Source: Anastatus disparis (lineage: Eukaryota > Arthropoda > Insecta > Hymenoptera > Eupelmidae). From it: a stretch of DNA of 64,000 bases. Position numbers and translations under genes: made by a program. How positions within the stretch are numbered: position 1 is the stretch's first letter; every line of letters begins with the position of its first letter. This document shows, piece after piece, positions 32,767 to 44,582 of the stretch. Below the pieces are notes generated by a model that worked only from the letters and a program-made list of their open reading frames with translations, did no database searches and was not told the origin of the DNA. The stretch covers positions 1,415,001 through 1,479,000 of the forward strand of contig JAFFSR010000351.1 of NCBI GenBank assembly GCA_017163975.1, read 5' to 3'.

Positions 32767-35348
32767 CTTAAGTTATAGTAAAAAGAAGCGCTTAAAAGCA
32801 CTTAAATAACCAAACAACTAAGACGTTCACAAAAAACGTCGAGAAGATAAAATAGAATAAAAGTTAAATATTTGAATTTAAAATTTATTGCATTTAAAAA
32901 GCTTATGTTATTCAAAAGAGAGAAAAAGATAATAGTCACTTCTAAAGTCTTTCTAAAAGAGAAAAACAAGTGAGCAGTTAAAATAGTTGTAGGCTCCACC
33001 CGTTCAAGAGCTGTAAGCGGAAAATTTAACATTATTTCAAAATAAAAAATGCTATATATTAAAAAATAATATTACTATATTTTTAAAGATAATAAAGAAA
33101 TTAAATTTATATTGATGTAGTTCCCCGTACGTCCTCCATTGACATAAAGTCATCTACGTACCTTAGGTGCATTAAGAATATTCATCGACAAGTCCATTGT
33201 TCCCTGCTTAGACAGTAGCCAATTTCAGGCGTACTTTGCATGCCTTGACTGGCTAATGCCTAGGCAATAAAGATTGGTCTCGCCGATAAGTCTCCTTGAT
33301 ACACCTACGGTACATATATAACTAATAAATATTACTAGTCTACAAAAGCAATGGCACTGCCCATATATTTTGCAATATGGCCTTTTTGCGGCCTGATGGT
33401 AAAGAATAGTACATTATGCAATGAGGAATTAAAGTATATTTCTCCCGAGGTTGAAACGAACTCGAGCAAGCAAAGTGGGGCAAGGAAAGTCAATTTACAA
33501 AGGCCCTATAGACTTCGCTCTTGAATCGCATCATAGACTTTGTTCCTACATCAACAGTAGACACTTTATTAACTTAAAAAAGTTGGCACACTTTTTAAAA
33601 ATTGAAATTTTCTATCAAAATTTTATAAATTTCATAACAGATTGATTTTTATTAAAATGTAATATTGTTTTACTAATTTTTATTAATATATTTAATAAAT
33701 AGTTTGATATGATGTTTTAATAAAAATTTTAACAATTCATTTAATATGCAAATTTTCCTTGCTAATGTTCGGATTCAAGGCTAGCACTCGTCGAGAATGA
33801 TCGATTTTGCATCCTTGGTGGACAATGTAATATTTTTTTGCTCGTTAGGATGCAAAAAGATCTTTTTGCGGTCTATATGGTAAGCACTATTGCTCCTATG
33901 GCTTACATGTAATGCTTTGCGTTCTCTATACAGACCAAACGATCGTTTTGTGTCCTGAAAACAAAAAATAAGTTGATTCGAAATTTCTAATTCTTCCATT
34001 CATGGAAACATTCTCAATTTGTAATATTTATACAATGATTGTGTAAAATCCTTCATAGTACACATATTATGTGTAAAAACTGTGCTAAGTAAAGTATGTA
34101 CTTTTTTAACGCAATCAATACGTAGAATTTGTTTTAAATTATTTTCAAAACAAATTTAATGTGTAAAATATAATAGTAGATAATGTTTGTGTATCTTATT
34201 TTTTCCGGTAAATGCCGAACACACAATGCATGTTTGAAATTTACCCAATTTTCAACTGTGTGGTCATGACTTTTTAAGGTATTTCTATCGCGCAAACAGT
34301 TTATGTTAGTTTTGTTTCAAATTTGGGCCAAGGTTTTATAATGTATTTATATATCTTCTGTGAAAATTTCAGTTATTTCTTGTATATGGTTTTATTTTTA
34401 TCGCACTTCAAAGTTTCAGTTTTTAACATGGGAGAAATAGGGCACTATACGTTATGCGATCTTTTTGAAGTTGTTTATGACCATTTTATTACCGCATATT
34501 AGAATTATTTAATTTTTCATCAACTAAAAGAAGATCATCTGACGAAAATTTTGATACTTTAAAATTTTTGTTGTTGTGTTTAGTTCGTGAGAAAAGTGCA
34601 TTAAAAGATACGTATTTTTTGCGAATGGTTTCGATTCGTCTTGTGTTGACAATGTTGCAACTCGCGCGCTCTCTTTAATTCTCTATCTGTCAATTTTTTG
34701 TAGTCATTTTCCACAGCATTTGAAAATAAACTACTGACTAACAATAAATACTGCATAAAATTTAAAAATATTATAGTGAATTTATATAAATATTGAAAGA
34801 AACTAATGAAAAGTTAGTAAAATTAAAAATAAATTAATAAATTTCAATAATTATTTTACATCAAAAAACACATTTAAATATTTTATTTTATATTTATTAG
34901 TTTTAGAATAATATTTTAAAATCTTTTAACAATTTTACTACATAACAAAGCGGCAAAAATTCAATAATTCATAAATTCATGAAAAAAAATTCATAACCAT
35001 TAATTCCAGTTATAACCAAAAATTCAAAATGATGTGACATTTAAATGTTCATTATCGAATGCTACACTGTTGCCACGTTTTTATTTATACAAATCTTTAA
35101 CTTCTATCTCACTCGCACAAATATAGTGCTCTCTCTCATCTCGATAGAAATACCTTAATCTATTGACAAGGAGAATATCACTTAATTGGGTCACTGATCT
35201 TGATGTAACTTGCAGATATGATTCGACACATAAAAATATGAAGAGAGCCGCGAGCATTCGGTCAAACACTTGATTATTCCAAGATTATAAGCTATTTTGT
35301 TCAATTTTTAAAGATTTTTTTGAAAAATAATTGTTTAGAATAACGAAT

Positions 35349-35676
35349 ATTACTCTTTAATGAGAGCTTCTAAGTTAATTCTGCATCATTCTAGTGCAAG
35401 CTGAGATTAAATCCTTTTGATTAAAAAAAAAGTGGTTAAAAAGTTTAATCTGTTCAAAAGTTATAGGAAAATAAAGAGCATGAAAAAAATTAGCATAATA
35501 ATTCAATGAAAATTGAAGTTTAATTTTATGCTAATTTTTATAACAATTTTTATTTCCCTAGAACTTTTAAACGGGTTGAGCATTTTGAACGCGTTTTTTT
35601 TTATTCAAAAGGATTTAATCTCAACTTGTACTAGAATATTGCAGAATGAACTTAGAAGCTCCCATTTGAGAGTAAT
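35349..35676. mobile_element. Fold-back MITE
   Basis: The arms start ATTACTCT(T/C)(T/A)AATG and share GAGATTAAATCCTTTTGA and TTATGCTAATTTTTAT-type blocks. They meet at a short loop near 35510. No convincing target duplication. Non-coding. Confidence 0.7.
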
Positions 35677-35764
35677 TTTTTCATAATTTTGTATATAAAA
35701 ATATATCCACAAGTTACGACAAGATTCGTGATCCAAAAAAGTGATACTCTCCTTGTGAGTATAT

Positions 35765-35835
35765 GATATAGTTTTGCGGGCGCAAAGTAGTAAATTTTCC
35801 CCCACTTCGCTTGGGTGACAAACTTACATTCGTCC
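35765..35835 (-). mobile_element. Small fragment of the hairpin element family
   Basis: On the minus strand it contains TTTGTCACCCAAGCGAAGTG next to GGGGGAAAATTTACTAC, which matches the hairpin loop motif and partner arm of copies C and D. Neither end of an element is present. Confidence 0.45.
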
Positions 35836-36211
35836 GGAATCTCTTATTTCGCGCATTCACTTTTTGATTATATACCGTTCATGACTTTTCACCATTGAAA
35901 GTTCACGAGATAAAGAGAATGCATACATAACATATGTTACTATAAAGACACAAGAATATCAAAGATTATTAATCAAAAAGTTTTAAATATATCTCTATAT
36001 TACAGCCTTCCATTTTTACTAATAAAAAGTCTAATATAGAGATATTTCGGGAAATTTTTGAATAAAGATTAAAAATTTGTGGAAACTGCAATGTTGATAA
36101 CTATGTATAAATCATATACTTTATTACATCCCCTTAATATAATTTTAATTGTAAAATAAAGTTTAGACCGCAATTAAAAATAATTTTAAAAAATTAAGAT
36201 CAAGTGTAAAG

Positions 36212-36872
36212 TATATCGACCAACCGTACGAAATCTATCACTCCTGAACTATTTGCGATGAAAAGTATTAAATTTCAATGTATGTTGACGAAAACTATTA
36301 TTTCAATTCTTATGTAAACGAAGACTATCACTCCAGAACAATTTGCGACGAAATGAATTAAACTTCAATCTAGGTGAATGAAAACTATTATTTTAATTTT
36401 TATATAAACGAAAACTGTCACTTCTGAACGATTTGCAACAAAAAGAATTAAACTTTAATTTATGTTAATGAAAATTATTATTTTAATCTGTATGTAAATG
36501 AAGACTACCACTTCTAACAAAGAGCAACGAATAAAACGATTTTTCAATATTTGATGGCAAAAATTGTTATTTTAGTTCTATATAAACGAAGATTATTACT
36601 TTTGAGAGCGAAGAAAAAAATTATTTTCCATATTTTTGTTTTTTTGCAAGCGCAGACTATTATTCGTAACGAAGTATGGTGAAAAAAATACATAAAAATT
36701 AAAATAATATTTCTTTAACATGGATTAGAGTTTAATTATTTTCATCGCAAATCGTTCAAAAGTGATAGTCTTCGTTCACATGAAAATTGAAATAATAGTT
36801 TTCGTCATATATGGTGGAAATTATAGTCTTCACCGAATGTCTGAAGGTAATAGTCTTATCGCCGATATATCC
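36212..36872. mobile_element. Fold-back element with 90-bp tandem repeats
   Basis: Units starting TATCACTCCTGAAC recur at 36236, 36326, 36416, 36506 and about 36594, with a period of 90 then 88 bp and growing decay. An inverted unit lies at about 36720-36810. The ends TATATCGACC (about 36213) and GCCGATATATCC (about 36861-36872) form short terminal inverted repeats. Non-coding. Confidence 0.7.
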
Positions 36873-37087
36873 GTGAAATTAATAAAATAGAGGTCACAGT
36901 TATCCAGGATATTAATTTTTTAAATTCAACCTTCAATAATTATCTAACTACTAAAAAGAATTGTAATTTTTTAATCATATAATCTTAAGGAATCATAAGA
37001 ACATCAACTTCACGTTCGTAAAACAATTGTGAATCTTGTTGCCAAAACGAAAGCAAGATGGCGTACATGTTGTGTTTACTATTAAAA

Positions 37088-37150
37088 AATAGTATGTTTC
37101 GCAGATGCAAAACTAGTATGAGAAACCGTGCTTTGTGCACGAAAAATTAA
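37088..37150. mobile_element. Left-end stub of a hairpin element abutting copy E
   Basis: AATAGTATGTTTCGCAGATG at 37088 is followed after ~60 bp by the next AATAGTATAT (37151). It is a truncated copy in head-to-tail contact with copy E. Confidence 0.5.
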
Positions 37151-37600
37151 AATAGTATATTTTTTACCCAGGGAGCAAAAGTAAATTGTTACCCGAGCTG
37201 AAGGTGAGGGTGAGAAACATACAAATTGAGGCATTCTTTGTTTACTTCCGTGGTGGAAACACAATTTTTTTCAACACCCTAATAGAAATCGGTTTTGCTA
37301 ATGTCTGATAATAATTACTTACTCTTGCTAATAACTGCAAATAAATGTTATCAATAATTGGGTTTGAGACAGTAGTAACGGTTATTTGCAGTTAGTAACA
37401 ATTACTAGCAGTTATAAGCAATTATTAGCATTCATAAGCAGTTACTTACAATTTCGATAATTTATAACTCAAAATAAAAGTACTAATAACAGTTATTAGC
37501 AGTTATTTGCATTTATTTACAGTTATTTGCAGTTTATTACAATTATTTACAGTTATTAATAATTACTCACATTTTGAAAAATTTTCAAATTTTTTATATA

Positions 37601-38045
37601 TAGGGATATATCTGGAACTTTTTAATTTTGAGAAATTGTCTTCACAACAATTGAAAAGTCTATAATACAAGTTTCTGGAGTGGCACACACTTCAATAAGG
37701 GCTTAACCCTTTGAGGGGCAGTGGTACGTATTTGTCCCACCTATTTGGTTTTGGATTTTTCCGTATTTCTAAAACGTATATGCCTTTTTAAGACATCTAT
37801 AAGACTTTTTGAACTCTTGAATACCTGATTTATTAGATTTTATAGAGAAATTGCAAATATTCATTAATTGAAGTATTTGTTATAAACAATTAATCTCAAA
37901 AAACCCGTTTTTTTACAGAAAAATGTGCCCCTCAAAGGGTTAAATTGCTCGTTTCTGTAAGTAGAATATGTAATTAAATTTTGGTATCTATTGAACAATC
38001 GTTGTTCACGGTACATAATTTTATACGTCAAAAATGATACTTTAA
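37601..38045 (+). repeat. Dispersed repeat R, copy 2
   Basis: Same family as 18019-18333 and 52214-52535. It starts TAGGGATATATCTGGAAC and is split by the piggyBac MITE at its TTAA. It is truncated at the right after GATACTTT. Confidence 0.9.
37707..37939. mobile_element. piggyBac-type MITE, 233 bp
   Basis: Perfect 14-bp TIRs CCCTTTGAGGGGCA / TGCCCCTCAAAGGG are flanked by exact TTAA duplications (37703-37706 and 37940-37943). Repeat R copies at 52.3 kb and 18.2 kb keep the single uninterrupted TTAA, proving the insertion. TTAA plus CCC termini is the piggyBac signature. Intact tips suggest it inserted late. Confidence 0.95.
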
Positions 38046-38425
38046 AAATAACTTTAAATAACGGCAAATCACAATAAATAATTGCAGAAAACAGTAAATA
38101 ACTGATGAAAATTGTTATTATGAGTTAATAACTGTTATTATTTTTTTTATTTTTGAAGATTTTATTTTACGAATTTGCTAATATCTACTAATATCTACTA
38201 ATACCTACTAATACCTGCTAATAACTGCTAATATCTGCAAATAACCGTTACTACCGTCTTAAATCCAACTATTTATAACATTTATTAGCAGTTACTTACA
38301 GTTATTTGCAGTTAGTAGCAAACCCGATTTTCGCTAGGGCACTGGGCCGAAAATACCACTTTGTTTTTTCGTTGCTAGGAAAAAAAGTGGTACTTTTGGG
38401 CCAGGTGTTAAAAAGAAATAATATT

Positions 38426-40171
38426 GTCACTGCCCTTTACATGCTTTTGCGCACCTAACGCAAAAATTGCAAAAGTTAAAAAGTTTTATTGCACAGCAGC
38501 AAAAACATCGTAGCTCAGAAAATCTAATGATATTCAAAAATGCAGGTAAAAATTCTTCTGAAAACGCTACGTAAAAGATTTAAATTTGAATTTTTTACAA
38601 TAGTTAAAAAAAGACATAAAAAGAAAAAAATTTGTCTCTCTTTAACCTGCTAAATTTTTTCTCAAATTACGGTATTTTTTGTTTAAAAACACGGCTTTTT
38701 AAATTTGAATATTTACCAATAATATAAGAGAAATAGGAAAAAATTTCAGAAACAAAAATGCGATTTTAGTAATAAAAGATAAATTTGTAATTAAAAAAGA
38801 ATTTGAAGGAAAAAAATTTCTTTGACTTTTTAGTCTGTTTAAAAATTATAAACAATTTATAATTTCTTTGAATACAAAATTATAAAATAGGCAACGAAAT
38901 TGAACAAAGTAGAATAATGCATCCAAGTTTTTATCTTCTAGAACTTATTAACAATGTGACATTTATATACATGATTGAAAGTGTAGTAAAAAAAATAAAG
39001 GAAAAAGGAGAAAACGTCAAAATAAAGAAAGGCAGAAAAACGAGTTTCCTGAATATTCATATTATAAGAAGGGTCAAAAGTCTTTTTACTTTTTTAGTTC
39101 TAATATGTTGTTGCGTGGATGCGACCATGCTAAAATTATATCAAATGAGGGTACGATTGTTTGATTGTATATAAGTAAAACAACACGCGTTATATACTTC
39201 TTACCACATGACTGATCGCGTGTGTAGTACGCCAATCTTCGAGAAAAAGGAATAAGTAAAGGAGATTAAGTTAAAGGTAAGCGTGAGTCGCGATGGGGGC
39301 GGATAATTGCGGGAGCCACATGACACTAATTATCGTGGCCCAGGTGAAGAACATATTGAGAAAGTGCACTCTTGACAGACAGAAAGACAGCTCGCACACA
39401 GATATATTTTTCTTCTTATACGTCATAAGGTTCTTATTCTTTATTGATTTTTTTTGTTTATATTTTCAAACTGTCGGCTTTCAATAGCACGATCGTTAAA
39501 CGCTATAACAAAAAAAATCACAAATAAGAACAAATTTCTTCTTTTGAAAAATTAATTTCAAATTATTACACACATTTTTTTTATCTATTAAAATATTATC
39601 TTTCAAATGATACTACTAATTATGATAATGATTTTTTTTTTAATTTGAATTTAACTCTGATTAATAATTATTTATTTTAGTAGCATTTTTTCTGCTATTT
39701 TTGAATTGTGTTGATAATTAAATAAAAACTAAATTTTTAATACTTAAAACAATAATTGATTTGTTTATTTAAATTTTTTAACCACCTCAAAAAAAGGAGG
39801 AGGTTCTCAATTCGATTGAATTTTTTTTTGTTTGTTACCTTAAAACTCCGTCATTTCTGGACTGATCCAAAAAAACCTTTGTTAATTTGATAGAGGATGT
39901 CTCCAGAAAGGTCCCATACGTATCTTATAAGTACTGGGCTAATACTGAGTTAGTACGAGCAAATTATTTAAAATCAAAAAAAATTCCTAAAAAAAAAAAT
40001 GATTACTATATCCGTGCATAACTCTCAAGGGGATTGCTCGATTTGTATGGAAATTATTTTTTATATGAAGGGGGTGAGTAAAAAAAATATTTGATAAATA
40101 TTTGAAAAAAAATTTTGAAAGTAAATAAAGGAAGCGATGAAACGTTAAAAAATATTTAAAAAACTATTTAT
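38426..40171. other. A+T-rich stretch without recognisable features
   Basis: No ORF with family resemblance, no repeat structure and no RNA gene seen. A somewhat less A+T-rich patch at 39180-39400 was examined and left unassigned. Confidence 0.6.
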
Positions 40172-40447
40172 AATAGTATATTACGTAACAAGTGCGCGAA
40201 GGATGCGATTCACACGCGAGCCGAGTTTGTCGCCCAAGCGAAGCGAGGGCGACAAAAAGGCGAGTGTGTGGACCGCATCGCACACGTGTTGCGTATACTA
40301 TTTTTTAAGACACTGTGGGCGAAACACAGGCAATCGAAAACGACAATTTTATGGTCGTAAAAAGCTAAGACTTTTGTTTGTCCCCTGAGCGAAGCGAAGG
40401 TAACAATAAAACGAGTAAATAACATGTTGTAAATAAAAATACATATA

Positions 40448-40487
<40 letters not shown>

Positions 40488-41088
40488 AGAAAAATATATA
40501 TTACAAAAAAATATACATAACAAATTTAAAAAAAAAAATACATATTGTTAATTAAATTAATATAATAAATAATTGAAAACAACCAAATAAATTCAAGTAT
40601 ACAATTCATTTATTGATGAACTACTTAATGTACAAATATTTCATTATTTTTTTTCATTTATTATAAAATTGACTCTACGCCTAACGTCAATTGATTTTTT
40701 CCCGAATCTTTTAAAATGTTCCAATAAAAACAAAGAAAACAACGAGAAAGAATCCATTAACGGTGGGCGTACAGTTATTAAATTGATATTTAGCATTATC
40801 AACTCAATTATTTAAGATCTGGTTTGATTTAAAAATAGAAATATACATAACATATATATAGTATATTTTGAAATATACTATTACAATATCAAAATGTTTT
40901 GGTTAGTTTTTTTTTATGTATGAGAACAAAAATAAAAGAAAGCTTGCATGCATGAAGCCAGCGCTAAGCGAAAAACCATGACAAATGGTTCTAAAATTTT
41001 TCGTGCACCGCAGTGTGTAAAAAGACTGTTTTGCACTCTGAATAGTGACACAAAAAACTGTGTTTCGCACATGGGTATCTTAAAATAG
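40172..41088. mobile_element. Hairpin element copy D
   Basis: Starts AATAGTATATTACG. The hairpin is at 40183-40294, with the loop motif GTCGCCCAAGCGAAGCGAGG. Then CTATTTTTTAAGACACTG (from 40298), followed by GGGCGAAACACAGG, pairs with CTGTGTTTCGCACATGGGTA at 41058-41088. The interior is A+T-rich and includes a (TA)n tract at 40445-40485. The right end is shared with the left end of the next stub. Confidence 0.7.
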
Positions 41089-41215
41089 TACATTTCGTAG
41101 CGGGTATGAAAAGGCTTTATTTACGAAAAATAGTATATTACGTTCCGAGGCATGGAAAAGGCTCATTCCATGCGCGTGTTGGTTTGCTTCGCTCGGCTTC
41201 GCAAAAAAAAGAGCA
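41084..41215. mobile_element. Two truncated hairpin-element left ends in tandem (G and F)
   Basis: AATAGTACATTTCGTAGCGG (41084) is a ~45-bp stub. A second left end, AATAGTATATTACGTTCCG (about 41130), matches copy B for ~75 bp including GCGCGTGTTGGTTTGCTTCG, then stops. With copy D this makes three head-to-tail starts within 1 kb. Confidence 0.65.
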
Positions 41216-43135
41216 ACGAAGTTGCGATCATTAAGTATTTGTCGCTTTCTTTGTTCACTTTCAAAATTTTTTTTTCGATTTGAGACAATTTTTTTAAGCT
41301 GGCACTTACTTTAAAAATTCTAATATTTTTACACTGAAAAGACATCGGCCCTCACCCTGCTACATAGGTATGGCTGTCGTGGCGCTCGTGCTTCAGCCTT
41401 CTATAGGAGCCAACCGGCGCTTTCACAGAGCCCACCGGCACCTTGGCCGTGCTGGTTTGAGCTATACTTAGTAAGCTGTAATGGCGGCACTGTATACTAT
41501 GTGCTAACGGATACCGCAAGAGGACCCAATTTAAAACAAAATTTAATAATTAATTTAAAAAGCAACAAGAAAAACTAATAGCGTGGTAGAATTCGGTGCG
41601 AGTTTAAAAGGTTTTTATTGAGGTTCTCTCTTTCGCTTGTACTGTTGCTCGGGAGAACTGACTACAGACTGATTTACTAAAATTATTTTTCTCTACAAGA
41701 AAGGTACAAATCTAGAAAAAAATGCAAGTTTTTCAAAATCTAAAAGAGTCCCATTGGTCAGTTCGGTATTGAGAAACTCTTTAAAATCTCACATTCGGTG
41801 ACAGAAGATATCTTCTTATGACGCCTAAAAATGCTATCGTAGCGTATACGGTGCGCGAACTTACTGTTTTTCTCTTCAAACTATTACAAGAAATTAAACT
41901 TATTTTTTTATACAGCATATTCCTTGTTACTAAAGGATTTATTTATTTATTTATATATATTTATTAATGTTATTAATGTTATTCGGAGAGAGGACTGCAA
42001 ATATACATAATTATATGTTGATAGCTGAAAATCAAAAAAATTAATAAAAAAATGAGATAAAACTAATAAAAAGTTTCTTCATACATTCATGATTATGCAG
42101 ATGTAACACAAGTTCAACTGAATTTTTATTTTAACAAGAATTATTTTATTAACATAGCTTTAGTGCGGATATGTCATTACATTTGTTTAAATAATGAATT
42201 TAAAAAGATATGGGAAAGGATTCAATTGTGGGCACCCTTTTGTTTTTTGCTCATAACTTTTCACCAATTGTATATTTTTTGAATTAATAGGTGTCTATAG
42301 AAAGATGAAGACCATAGCTAACTACCAACGGAGGCACGAAATCGATTCCGTCAAACACAATAATTTTTTTTTGTTAATTTTTTGAAATGCCAACAACCGA
42401 ACCAAAAAGGATTTTGGTTCAGTTATGAACAATAATGCAAAATTGTTGGTGTTAAGATATTGGCTGCAATCCATATTGCATCACAAAGTAGGAATAAATT
42501 CCTACTGAATAAATGTGCATTACACTCAGCTTCATTGATTCACTTCGATTTGTAATTCTTTTGAAAAAGTATACATAAGCATAAATAAATTTTTGTGATT
42601 TTTTTTCAAGCACAGAAAAATTAATTTGCTTAGAGCACGGAGCAGACGCGTTTGTTTGCTTCGATATTTGGCATAAAAAAACGTGCTGCCATAATACATA
42701 AAATGACATTTGTCAGAAAAACCTCATCTGCTTTCTGTCAATAGGAACGCAGGAGTGTCCACAACCAAACCATGCCCGCAACCAAACCTCTTCCCCTCTC
42801 CATAAAATAAAAAAAGCGAAAATCGATTCCAACAACTTTGAAATCCCGTCAATTTCTGTAGTAGTGGCCCAGTAGAATTTCATAATATAATTTATGTAAA
42901 ATAAACGTGACTTGAAATTCAAAAAAAAAATAAAAAACGATTATTCAATATTATCTTTATTCAATTTCTTTTATAACGAAAATTTATTTCTTTAAATTGG
43001 AAGAAACTAAATAAAGGTGTAACTATGATAGTTTTAGTTTTTTTTTTTGAGAATGCTGTTTTTTATATGTTTGGAAGTCTAAATCTCGCAAGTTTTCTAT
43101 TTTCACTTTTTTTGCAATTTGAATTAATGTCAAGG

Positions 43136-43136
<1 letters not shown>
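41216..43136. other. Stretch without recognisable features
   Basis: No supported gene. A G+C-richer patch at 41360-41470 is unassigned. Confidence 0.55.
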
Positions 43137-43175
<39 letters not shown>

Positions 43176-43260
43176 TAGGGGGGTACCCCTCTGCTCGCTC
43201 CGCTCACCAACCCCCGTAAATTTGGGGTGATTTATGATGGACTTCCTGTTGTCATATTTC
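43137..43260 (-). mobile_element. (TA)n tract with an abutting Helitron-like 3' end (minus strand)
   Basis: After a (TA)n run (43137-43174) the sequence reads CTAGGGGGGTACCCC. On the minus strand this is a G+C-rich hairpin region (GTGAGCGGAGCGAGC) ending CTAG followed by host T, as canonical Helitron 3' ends do. The 5' end was not found, so the element length is unknown. Confidence 0.5.
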
Positions 43261-43794
43261 ATGTATATCTTATTAATCATAGGTCACATTATATTATTTT
43301 AAATAATATTTTTTTTCTATATATAGAAAAAAATTAATAATTCATTTTCTAATTTTTTAAATTATTTTATTATAAATATTTTTTACATATATATGTTATA
43401 TATTGCTTATATGTTATACATTAACTAAAAATATTATGTTATATATTTTTAATATCTAATACTTATTTAGTCTACTTTACAATATATTTAATTTTATTTT
43501 TTTAAATGTAATTTTACATTTAATTGTTTATCTATACAAAATACAAGACATATAGTCTTGAGTAACGACTTTCCACAACACCTTATATTTCAAACTTTAG
43601 TTAATATTATGATGAATTTCATTTATTTATTTAATTTAATTTTATATCCTAATGTTTATTTATGTCTTAAGATTTATAGGATTATTTTAGTATGATTCCT
43701 TTTTGATATCTTTTTGACTTAATTTAGATTTTATAAGATATATCAAAAATTTTTTACTAAAATTTAAAAATCTTTTTCTTTTAAGAAGAGGTAG

Positions 43795-44314
43795 GAACCA
43801 TTTGCCGCTTGGCGGCACTGCGGTCAGGCGAGAGAAAAATATAAAATATTTTTTATTCAGCGATTTATAATTTATCGAGACAATAATATACTTCTAACGT
43901 TGTCAAAGGCACAAGCCATATATATGTAGAATAATTATTGATGATAATCTTGTTTGAAAAGTCTGAGCTATTGTTATAAAACGAAAAATGCAGTGCGAAG
44001 TAGAGCCGGCGTGAGCATGTGCATACTTCGTTCTTTACTATTACTTTCTCTGTCGCACTTAGGAAACATACCCATATGTTTACATCGGTTCTACCACGCG
44101 CCGCATTTTTCGTTTTATGATAATATTTTAGACTTTTCAAACAATATTAGCATCAATAATAATTCTACATATATATGGCTAATGCCTTTGACAACGTTAG
44201 AAGTATATTATTGTCTCGATAAATTATAAATCGCTGAATAAAAAATATTTTCTATATTTCTCTCATCTGACCGCAGCGCCACCCTGTATAGAGCGGCGCT
44301 GGTTACGACCCCTC
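43795..44314. mobile_element. TTAA-flanked fold-back element
   Basis: Arms of ~215 bp (43795-44010 and 44100-44314) share GATTTATAATTTATCGAGAC and ACAATAATATACTTCTAACG. TTAA flanks both ends (43791-43794 and 44315-44318). Two overlapping antisense 91-codon frames encode near-identical peptides only because of the palindrome. A (TA)n tract follows at 44400-44448. Confidence 0.8.
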
Positions 44315-44397
44315 TTAATATTCAAAAATAAGTGACGTAATCATTAGTAATATTTATAAGATCATTAAATCATTATATCATTCTAATTTTTTTAATT

Positions 44398-44452
<55 letters not shown>

Positions 44453-44582
44453 AAATAATTTTAAAATATTATATTTATTTTGTACAATACTTACTTTTAT
44501 AATTTTTTAATTCTGTATATTTTCTTAATAAAATTAGCTAATCTGTAAATTTCATGATTTTGATTAATATAAAATTTTCATA

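Larger units (their letters stand above)
37283..38335. mobile_element. Fold-back element built from AGTTATTTGC-type repeats
   Basis: The ends CCTAATAGAAATCGGTTTTG (about 37280) and CGGGTTTGCTACTAAC in reverse (about 38310-38335) form a TIR. Each arm is a degenerate array of ~11-bp GTTATTWGCA units (37300-37570, inverted 38045-38310). It is interrupted by repeat R. Non-coding. Confidence 0.65.
37151..38425. mobile_element. Hairpin element copy E, with nested insertions
   Basis: The left part starts AATAGTATATTTTTTACCC. It has a degraded hairpin around GTTACCCGAGCTGAAGGTGA. Then CAATTTTTTTCAACACC (about 37262) pairs with GGTGTTAAAAAGAAATAAT at the right (about 38406-38425). A second element (37283-38335) is nested inside, and within that lie repeat R and a piggyBac MITE, giving four insertion layers. 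Confidence 0.55.

Noticed and set aside
33781..33999. 72-codon minus-strand frame
   Set aside because: Chance-length frame in A+T-rich DNA; no domain, no neighbours and no splice signals.
36212..36872. Regularly spaced 90-bp repeats considered as a CRISPR-like array
   Set aside because: The whole unit is repeated and decays along the array, with no unique spacers; eukaryotic fold-back element.
43865..44229. Two 91-codon antisense frames with near-identical peptides
   Set aside because: Caused by the palindromic arms of a TTAA fold-back element, not by two genes.
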